Positions 6,997-14,060 of a stretch of 14,060 nt of DNA are shown in pieces. Source of the stretch: Goniomonas avonlea. Taxonomy: Eukaryota; Cryptophyceae; Goniomonadida; Goniomonadaceae. The translations under genes and the position numbers were made by a program. The notes below the pieces were generated by a model, which searched no databases, was not told where the DNA came from, and saw only the letters and a program-made list of their open reading frames with translations. The stretch's first letter is position 1, and each line of letters starts with the position of its first letter. Location: contig QUTJ01031644.1 in the NCBI GenBank assembly GCA_003573635.1, positions 1-14,060 on the forward strand, written 5' to 3'.

Positions 6997-9048
6997 ATGG
7001 CTGAGACAGAAGCGCTCGTGACCCTCTCTCCCCGGGCCCAGCGGGCAGAGAGGAAACGGAGAGTGACAGATGAGCCTGCGACCAATGATTCTGAACCTCA
7101 GACCAATGAAGCCAAGAGGAAGAGGGCTCGGAAGCCCCGGCCGGTCACTGTCAAGTCTCGCGTTGACCAAGCAGCCAAGGCAGGAATCGTCCTGGATGCG
7201 CTAGAAGCTTTCGACGATGCGTGTCGAGAGGAAACCGCAATTAATCAGCACACGTATAATGTGCTGCTGCACCTATGCGCTGGGGGTGACGAGTGGGAGT
7301 CTAAAGTCCCCTGTTCTCCCATCGCCGTCTCACCGAAACCGGATCCTGCAACGCGTGGTTTGGAGATCTTCAAGCACATGACAGCAGCGGAGGTTGCCCC
7401 GACAGAGCCAACGTACACGTCACTTGCGCGGATGGCCGCCCTCCGTGGGGATCCCGTGGCTGCACTTGAGGTTGCTAATCAAGCCCTAGCATTAGGTGGG
7501 AGTGCCGCACCGAGGCTCAGAACATTTGCTCCCGCACTCGTTGCTTTCTCCCGTGCAGGGCAGCCAACAGAGGCGTTGGCTGTCCATGCTGCAATATCTG
7601 CGGCCGGACTCGAGTCCGCGGAGTCTGAGTACGCTCACCTGCTCCGATGCTGTGCCGCGGCGCAGCGTTCAGAGGATGTGGAAAGCTTGCTTCGTCAGAT
7701 GGGCACTGCCCTTACTGGACTGCAAGAGAGCACAGTTCAGGTGATAGAAGACTGGTTCAAGTCTGATAAAACCTCTCCTGGTGGGTGGCACGTGGAGCGT
7801 GTGACCGTCGGTGCTGACGGCAAGCGGCTGGATGGCAAAGGCCCCGACCTGCTCAAGGTGGATCTCGCCGCGGACGAATTTGAAACCTTTTCGGCCGGAA
7901 TCACAAAGATGGCTGAGGAAAGAGAATTCAAGAAATCTCAGTTCAAGGAGTTTCAGGTCAGTTCCCGTGTGCCCAATTGCCATCCCGTGCCATACTGACA
8001 AAAGTCTTAGGATTGGGAGCGGGAACATGGCCCGTTCGATGTCCTGGTGGACGGGGCCAACGTTGCGATGTTTTGTCAGAATAATGCCAATGGTGGCTTC
8101 TCGTACCCTCAGATCAAACAGGTGAATGATGTCATTACCTGTCCAAAGCGTCTAATTTTTTTGTTCCTCAGGTAATGGATTTCCTCGAGGAGGAGCACAA
8201 AGGAAAGAAGGTCCTTTTGCTGTTGCACGTGCGGCGTCTCAAGCTTGATTGCGCTAAGGATCCAGAAGTTCAAGAAATGATCAAATCTTTGAAAGCCAAG
8301 CACATGCTGTACATTGTCCCGTCTGGTTCCAACGACGATTGGTGAGTAGCGGTGCGGGTTGCAGTGACTGAGAGCGAACCTCAGCCCTCCCCATCGACTT
8401 ATCTGTCTTCGTCTCTCGTTTGCCTGCCAGAGAAATTTTGCAGACTGCAAATATTCTGGAACTGAAACTGGACCTGTTTGCAGGTACTGGCTCTACGCTG
8501 CAATTCGTGCTGGCGCCAGAGGCCACATCGTGAGCAATGACGAAATGCGGGATCATATTTTTGCGCTCTTGTCTCCTCGGTTCTTCAAACGCTGGAAGCA
8601 GCACCATCAGATGAAGGTACCCACACGCTCATGCTCCACCCACCTCTCTGCAACACCAGTGTAACTCTCCCACCCGCATTGAACAGATGGGCCGCTCTGT
8701 GATGTTGTCGTTTCCTTTTTCGAAATGTTCCCGTCTGTGCCTGTTGTACTCTTTTCCCTTTTTTGGTATCCTTGACCTAATTTGCTCCGACTTGGCTCAA
8801 TTTGCTTCACACTGAGAACTTTCTCACAACGATGCCAGGTGGGTTGGCGCAGGGACCATCTCGTTGTCTTGGATCCTGAGCTCTACACCGTATGTGTGCA
8901 ACACCTGGCCGGAAACACCTGGATGGTGCCACTCGATAGCCCGGATGGGCGAGAGTGGCTGTGTGCTCGCCCTTCCACCAACGTTGACGGTGCAACTGCT
9001 TCAGTTGATGGGGACAAAAAGGGTGCTGAGGGCGGTGGTGCTTCATAG
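6997..9048 (+). CDS. PRORP: Protein-only RNase P (PRORP), PPR + NYN metallonuclease
   Basis: Single-protein RNase P that cuts 5' leaders from precursor tRNAs. Exons 6997-7956, 8011-8121, 8172-8341, 8484-8616 and 8839-9048 join in frame (phases 0,0,2,0) to 527 residues, the usual family size. ATG 6997 is the first ATG after an in-frame TAG. The N-terminus carries a basic KRKRARKPRP stretch (nuclear signal-like) and no obvious transit peptide, suggesting a nuclear form. Residues about 60-250 hold pentatricopeptide-type helical pairs that would bind the tRNA elbow. The NYN nuclease shows the expected metal-binding acids: D334 in VDGANV, D412-D413 in SNDDWYWLYAA, and D433 in SNDEMRDH. Oddity: the CxxC usually found in the central domain is absent (about residues 274-286 read GADGKRLDGKGPD), and the C-terminal His of the WHVP motif is Met487; only Cys500 of the four structural zinc ligands remains. 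It is convergent with LSM4 (216-bp gap). Confidence 0.95.
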
Positions 9049-9264
9049 TGACTGTGGTGGTATGGCTTGAGGCTTGGTGAATAAGAGTTTGACATCCCTT
9101 GCACCCGGGGATCGCTGGTATCCAGTCCAACTCCAACTCATAGACCGACAACAATGGAGAAGCTGCGCGCTAACAATTGGATCTTAAAATATCTATTCGC
9201 CGAAATGGCAGAACAAACCATCGGCGAGCTACAACTACAAAATGTTCGATGCGATCGGACCAAA

Positions 9265-10077
9265 TCAGCCTCGTCCGCGACCACCTGCGACACAAGCTCA
9301 GAACACAGGCAAAGAAAAAGGAAACAAATCCTTACCGCGCCCACCACGACCGCCTTCTCCACGTCCTCCGCCATCTCCGCGACCTGTGAAACAGCAATTG
9401 AGTTTCGGGTGGGTAAAAACACAGCCAAAATTTGAGCAAAGACAAATGCACCGTACCACGACCACCCCGCCCACGGCCACCACCATCACGTCCGCCAACC
9501 ATTCCTCCACGCCCACGTCCGCGGCCACCGCGCCCTGCCATTCTCTCATCTCGCTTCAAAGTCTTGGGCTCCTCGGTCACCATGTCGATCACCTCGTCAG
9601 GGATGCGAAGATATTTGATGTTGTTTCCACGAATGTGGCACTCGGGCAGCTTCCAAAATCGGTCACCGTCCTATTTAGTAGTAAGAGGAAGAATTTGGGC
9701 TCAAGTGTGCCTACCCTCGAGGTGCAGATGACATCCTTCAAGCTGACGTTCATCCAAAAATCGCACATCGTCAAAGTCCCGTTGTAGGTTTCGCCGTTCT
9801 TTAGCTCCACCAACTGTCACAAAATAAGTCTCCCGTATTGTGTCCTGGAGCACACACCATGGGATTGTCTTTGGCTGCCCGAAGAAGCGAAAGCGGAAGC
9901 TGCGCCGAGGTTTGAATACGATTGCGTGGTCGCAGTGACTGACAAAGCAAACAGACTCATAACAAGCGAAAATAAAGTTCCACCAAAAGTTAGGCAACTG
10001 AAAAGAGAACAAAATCAAAACGTCAAATGAACGTCGCGCAGAACGCTCTAAGCGGGAAGTCAGCGAGAGCGCACCAT
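9265..10077 (-). CDS. LSM4: U6 snRNA-associated Sm-like protein LSm4
   Basis: Ring subunit of the LSm2-8 (U6 snRNA, nucleus) and LSm1-7 (mRNA decay, cytoplasm) complexes. Inferred exons: 10077-10075 (ATG only), 9899-9858, 9813-9715, 9670-9457, 9383-9336 and 9284-9265, totalling 141 residues versus about 139 in human. The Sm fold is clear: [14 protein letters not shown], then [12 protein letters not shown] (Sm1), [28 protein letters not shown], and [18 protein letters not shown] (Sm2). The tail from about residue 95 is an RGG box ([11 protein letters not shown] and similar) spread over exons 4-6, typical of LSm4. The start sits in AAACAATGG, a strong initiation context, and is followed at once by a GTGCGC donor; the 175-nt intron 10074-9900 ends GGCGCAG before Leu2. 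The other introns are 44, 44, 73 and 51 nt. It is convergent with PRORP and divergent from the PDK1 gene. Confidence 0.95.
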
Positions 10078-10184
10078 TGTTTCGGTCGGGTCGTGATGGC
10101 TTTCAAGACTTGGAGCATATATAGTAAACTCCGAGAGGCGGCACGATACACAAACGATTTGAAAGGTCTCACTTTCTTCGTTTC
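10078..10184. promoter_or_regulatory. 107-bp divergent promoter between LSM4 and PDK1, with TATA-like element
   Basis: The start codons of LSM4 (minus, 10077) and the PDK1-like gene (plus, 10185) are 107 bp apart. CATATATAGTA at 10116-10126 contains a TATA-like core about 60 bp upstream of the PDK1 ATG; on the other strand it reads TACTATATATG and lies about 40 bp from the LSM4 ATG. Which gene it serves cannot be told from sequence. Confidence 0.5.
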
Positions 10185-13100
10185 ATGAGCGAAGAAGCTC
10201 CGCCAGGCGATGCGCCTGTCCCGACGCCCGAGCCTGTGACCGAACCGACCGTAGACACCGTTCAGACCGAAGCCTCAGTAGAACCAGCACCGGAGCCTGT
10301 CCAGGCCGAGCCTGTAGCAGAGACCTCAACCAGCGAACAAGGCGCAGCTTCGGCAGACGGTGAGGTTGTCGCTGAGGTTGCGAAGGAAGCGAGCCCGGAG
10401 CGGCAGGTCGAGGTTGCTGAGAGCCCAGTTGCAGAGCGTAAGGATAACCAGTCCCCAGTGAGGGAGCGGAGGGTGCCGAGTGTGTCATCTGATGGGGCAT
10501 TATCACCAGCCCCGCAAACTCCGGGTTCACCGATGAGTCAAGCAAGTCCTGGAATAACCTCTCCAAAAACTCCTTCAAATTTAGAAGCTGAAACGTTGGG
10601 TATGGACACTCCTACCATCGTTTCGCCGAAGCCACAGGTCCTTCGGGCTGTGGATTTCGAGTTTGGTGACATGCTTGGGGAAGGAGCCTATTCACGGGTC
10701 TGTCAGCTGTCGTGCTATGCACATGCTGACATGCGAACTCAGGTTGTACACGCAACGCGAAAGTCCACAAATGAGGTATTTGCTATCAAGGTCTGTGTTG
10801 TGTTCTGTGAGAACATTTTATGACCCTTACCCGCAGGTAATGGAGAAACGCCACATCATCAAGGAAAAGAAGCAGGCGTACGTGAAGATGGAGAGAGACA
10901 TCTTGAATATGCGTAAGTACTTGCTTGTTTATTCCTCAGTTCAAGCTGCTCACACTTCGCAGTCGATCACCCCAATATTGTACAGCTCATTTGCACTTTC
11001 CAGGATCAGTACTCCCTCTGTATCCGCCCTTGCAACTTTTTAAGACCCTTTCCATTGATTGCTACTCGCCCTTAACCATTCAGATTTTGTCCTCGAGTAC
11101 GCTGTGGGAGGGGAGCTCTTTGAGGTGTTGAAAGAGGTACGGCCGCGTACTTTTTTGGTTTCTTACTCTGATTTTTTCCCTCTGACCGACCTCGTTTGCA
11201 GTATGGAACTCTGGGAGAAACCATTTCCAAGTTTTATGCGGCAGAGATTATAAATGCCGTCCAATATCTGCATGAAAAGGTGCGGTCCTTTGTCTCAAAT
11301 GTTTGTTTCGTCTCACTCTGCCCTCTCCACAGAACGTGATTCACCGTGATCTGAAGCCCGAAAACATCTTGCTGTCAGAGCAAGGGCACATCAAACTGAC
11401 TGACTTTGGCACGGCTCGCATGCTCGGCGATTCAAAAAGAAACACTTTCTGTGGCACAGCAGAGTACGTTTCGCCCGAAGTGCTCCAGGACCAAGGCGCC
11501 TGTCAGAGGTACGCTGAGTGCATACAGAACAAACAGCGAAACAGCGTTCGCTCCTGGTGTCCCGACCTAGGACGCTGAACACCCTGTTTGAGGCGTTGGA
11601 TTCTGCACGTTCTCTGTCGTTTACCGCGCGCCTGTGTCCGAGCTAATACGCACTGTCTGTCGTTTTTCACTCTCACTCCTGATACCAGCTCTGATCTGTG
11701 GGCGCTTGGTTGTATCGTGTTTCAATTCTTTTCTGGCTGCGTGCCATTCCGAGGAGAGAGCGAGTACCTGACGTTCCAGCTCATCCTCAAACTCGAGTAT
11801 GCCTTCCCCGACCCGTTTCCCGAGGATGCTGCCGACCTTGTTCGCAAGCTTCTGGTGCGTGCACCACACCGGCACACAAAGAGATGCACACGTGGACAGA
11901 CACACACACACGCGCACACACAACACACACGAAATGTCCTCCCTCCGCCAAGTCGCTCCCCCCCCCCCCTCCCCCCTCTCTCGCTTTCCGACACGGGGGC
12001 GCAGGCCCAGGCACAGGCCAGGCGTACGGCACACACCCACAGCCCACACTGCACACGCACAGAGCATGGGCGCAGGCACAAGCACAGGCGAAGCCAAGGG
12101 GGAAACACTACTCCTGTGTGGTTGCTGTGATCCTTTCAGATCAGTGGGTCGTGACTACCTTTGGTGCAGGTGTTGGAACCAGAGGAGAGGCTTGGAGCAG
12201 GGCCGGAAGGGAACGCAAGCAACTATGCTGCCCTCTGCGCACATCCATTTTTCGAAGGGGTAAGGCCAGTTCTTGCGAAGTGCTAATTGCGCACGCTCTG
12301 GATGTGACACCAGCGTGGTGATGCTTGCTTAGCTCTCGCTCTGTTCAGTCAGGCTGTTTTGATTTCTAACTCAGCGCGTTCGGAACCAGCCTGTTGGCCT
12401 GCTGTTGTTTGCTGACCCTCGCTCCGCAGATGGACTGGAAGAACCTCCACCTCAGGTACCGCGTGGCTCTCAATTGTTGTGACTGCTTCGCTTTGATATG
12501 CGACATGATTCCCAGTGTTTGACGCGTTGCACGCGTAGAAGCGTGATCACGCGAGGTCCAATGCCTCCTCGTTACCGTTGTGAAATGCGGGCTTCCTTTC
12601 CCTGCTTGTTTGAGCTCGCCTTTTTTCTCTCGACTGGTAAACCCTTTTGACCTGTGACCCGTTGCAGCCCGCCACCACCACGAAGCTCCTATGTTCAAAA
12701 GTTGGTGCCGCCCGCAGACACCGCTGCGGCTGCCTGTGACGGCGCGAATCAACAATGGTGAGTGCTCAACGGTGGTCTCTCGCACAGACACACATCTCTC
12801 TCACACACACACACACACACANAGAGAGAGAGAGAGAGAGACGGACGCCGGCTTATGTCATGTCTGGGACTGTGTTCACAGCTAACCCGTGCAATGCAGG
12901 GCAAAGCACTTGGCTGACAACGAGCGCGTCGTGTACACCGCGGTTGTCGTGAAAAAGCGTGGCTTGTTTTCGTCAAAACGCCGCCAGTTGATTCTCACCA
13001 CAGCTCCCCGACTGCTCTACGTTGACACGCAGGTGAGGCCGACTTGTTGGGATTGAGCAAGGTGAGAGAGAGAGAGGGACGAGGCAGAGGACGGACACAG

Positions 13101-13577
13101 CGAGAGAGAGCGCCTTCGGCGGTCGTGCGTCCCATGACTGTCCTTCCGCCTGCGTTCCAACGCACAGCGTTCGTTGTCAATGGCCTCACGTTCCACTTGT
13201 TTCTTTTTTTCTGTGTGTGTATGCTCGAGGTCGTTGCAGACCCCATTTCTGTTCGTAGAAATTCGAATGCTAGCGCAATCAAGTTCTTCTGATCAGCAGG
13301 TGAAAACACTCCGACTGACCGAATGTGCAGAAGGACCTCCCCAAGGGCCAGATACACCTCAACGCTCAAGTCAAGCCCGTCCTGAAGAACCCTCGGGAGT
13401 TCGTGGTTCAGACGGTGAGTGCGCCCGGTCGCTTTGAGTCAGTTTTTGGCTTGTGTCCGGGCTGGGCTCACCTCCTCGCAGCCTGGGCGCAACTACTACT
13501 TTGAAGACCAAACTGGGCAAGCCGAGGTGTGGGTGGACAAGATTCTTGCGACCCAGCAACCTGCCTCTCTTGGGTGA
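10185..13577 (+). CDS. PDPK1: 3-phosphoinositide-dependent protein kinase 1 (PDK1), kinase + PH domain
   Basis: Master AGC kinase that phosphorylates activation loops of other AGC kinases, recruited by PI(3,4,5)P3. Fourteen exons: 10185-10697, 10743-10790, 10837-10912, 10963-11019, 11084-11136, 11202-11279, 11333-11508, 11689-11854, 12170-12259, 12430-12455, 12668-12757, 12900-13032, 13331-13414 and 13482-13577; every junction is phase-consistent, giving 561 residues (human 556). Residues 1-155 are a Pro/Glu/Ala/Ser-rich disordered extension. Kinase: GEGAYSRV loop (165-172), VAIK-type K187, E206 in the alpha-C helix, HRDLKPEN (279-286), DFG 299-301, activation loop [13 protein letters not shown] with T313 at the position of human Ser241, and [11 protein letters not shown]1-typical EKRHIIKEK is present. 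After a short linker the PH domain has KKRGLF (476-481) and KRRQLIL (484-490), the basic phosphoinositide-binding strands, ending in VWVDKIL. The last codon GGG is followed by TGA, which also forms a GTGAGA donor, so an alternative C-terminus is possible. Confidence 0.95.
11875..12080. repeat. Low-complexity CA-rich and poly-C stretch in a 315-nt PDK1 intron
   Basis: The intron 11855-12169 is the longest in the gene. It holds an ACACACAC-rich run (about 11900-11935), a C-run with few interruptions (about 11957-11977) and irregular GCACAGGC/CACACGCACA repeats up to about 12090. Such expansion explains its length. Confidence 0.8.
12801..12841. repeat. (CA)n-(GA)n compound microsatellite with an unresolved base
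   Basis: About ten CA dinucleotides are followed by an N at 12822 and then about nine GA dinucleotides. It lies wholly inside the inferred PDK1 intron 12758-12899, so length error here would not change the protein. The N marks assembly or read ambiguity. Confidence 0.95.
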
Positions 13578-13997
13578 GAAAAGAAAATCCGCATACGAGA
13601 ATTGGGTGACGGGTCAACAATATCCCCTTCGGGGATAGCGACACGGTTCGCAGACGCAGTGCATGTGCGAGGCGAGCCCTCCTGATTTGAAGTGATTTCT
13701 GTGGGGTCTCAATTTCAGGCCCACCGTTGTACTATTGACTTATGACAAGCCGCACGCTCACGCCAATCGTATGTTGGCAGATCGGTGTCTTCACCAAAAC
13801 ATGTAAAGACCGAATCTTGTTCGGACAGCGTTTGTTGCCACCTCAATGGTGTGTTTTAAAAACTGCATGCATGAAAGCCCACTTTGGAGATGAGCACAAG
13901 CCCTAAACAAGGACACACATAGAAGCCTCTACATTGAAGCCTCAACGTACAGGGAGGTCAGCTGTATTATCATAGCCGCTCAAAACCAAAAGGAAGC
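13578..13997. other. Convergent intergenic region, 3' ends of PDK1 and the next gene
   Basis: No independent gene is supported. The region holds the 3' UTRs of two genes meeting tail to tail. A possible alternative last PDK1 exon (13719-13806, after acceptor AATTTCAG) lies here, as does the small hairpin at 13621-13637. No canonical AATAAA was seen close to the PDK1 stop. Confidence 0.5.
13621..13637. other. Perfect 7-bp stem-loop TATCCCC-TTC-GGGGATA
   Basis: An exact inverted repeat with a 3-nt loop lies 43 nt after the PDK1 stop codon, so it would fall in the 3' UTR (or in the alternative terminal intron). A function is not shown; it could be chance. Confidence 0.5.
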
Positions 13998-14060
13998 TTA
14001 TTCCTTCTCGTGGTGCCACTCATACTTGGAGGTGTCCATGTTCTCCCAGGCGTTCTCGTC
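13998..14060 (-). CDS. C-terminal 20 codons of a gene continuing beyond the window
   Basis: Read on the minus strand from the window edge there is an uninterrupted frame of 20 codons ending in TAA (14000-13998). The peptide ends in MDTSKYEWHHEKE and uses GC-ending codons (AAC, GCC, ACC, AAG, CAC) like the other genes here. I do not recognise the family. Its orientation would make it convergent with the PDK1 gene. Confidence 0.5.
   Translation of the reverse strand, partial: DENAWENMDTSKYEWHHEKE

Noticed and set aside
10021-10184. Alternative LSM4 start at ATGAGTCTG within the first intron (around 9960).
   Set aside because: That ATG is not followed by a donor that restores the LPLSLL frame, whereas ATG at 10077 has a strong context and an immediate GTGCGC donor.

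Overview
The window is nuclear DNA of a gene-dense eukaryotic microbe. The genes are split by many short GT-AG introns, mostly 43-65 nt, often with a CTGAY branch-point-like motif 10-20 nt before the AG. The genetic code is standard: TGA, TAA and TAG all appear as natural stops. The set of proteins (a proteinaceous RNase P, a plant/animal-type PDK1 with a PH domain, an NCB5OR-type reductase) suggests a protist or alga outside the fungi. I cannot name the lineage from sequence alone. Exon boundaries were placed by hand from splice motifs, reading-frame continuity and family conservation.

Layout, left to right. (1) Positions 1-1640, minus strand: an NCB5OR/CYB5R4-like cytochrome b5 / cytochrome b5 reductase fusion, cut at its C-terminus by the window edge, with a 31-bp tandem repeat in one intron. 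(2) 1842-2611, plus: a three-exon gene for an unrecognised small protein with an N-terminal hydrophobic segment and a very basic remainder, divergent from gene 1. (3) 2612-4915: a long convergent intergenic region. Its right part (about 3.4-5.0 kb) is an island of several tandem-repeat families. (4) 4916-6863, minus: a five-exon coiled-coil protein of unknown identity whose C-terminus reads into the repeat island. (5) 6997-9048, plus: a complete five-exon PRORP (protein-only RNase P). (6) 9265-10077, minus: a complete six-exon LSM4, in which the start codon sits alone on the first exon. (7) 10185-13577, plus: a complete 14-exon PDK1-type AGC kinase with a C-terminal PH domain. (8) 13998-14060, minus: the last 20 codons of another gene.

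The genes form divergent pairs with promoter gaps of 107-201 bp (1640/1842, 6863/6997, 10077/10185) and meet tail to tail elsewhere. No operon-like functional grouping is evident. PRORP and LSM4 are both RNA-processing factors, but their convergent adjacency may be chance. The most noteworthy items are the PRORP that has lost most of its conserved structural zinc site, the CS-less NCB5OR, the splice-site-like 31-bp intron repeat, the QT-motif cluster in the coiled-coil protein and its C-terminus made partly from satellite DNA. I found no mobile element, CRISPR array or clearly new multi-gene system.
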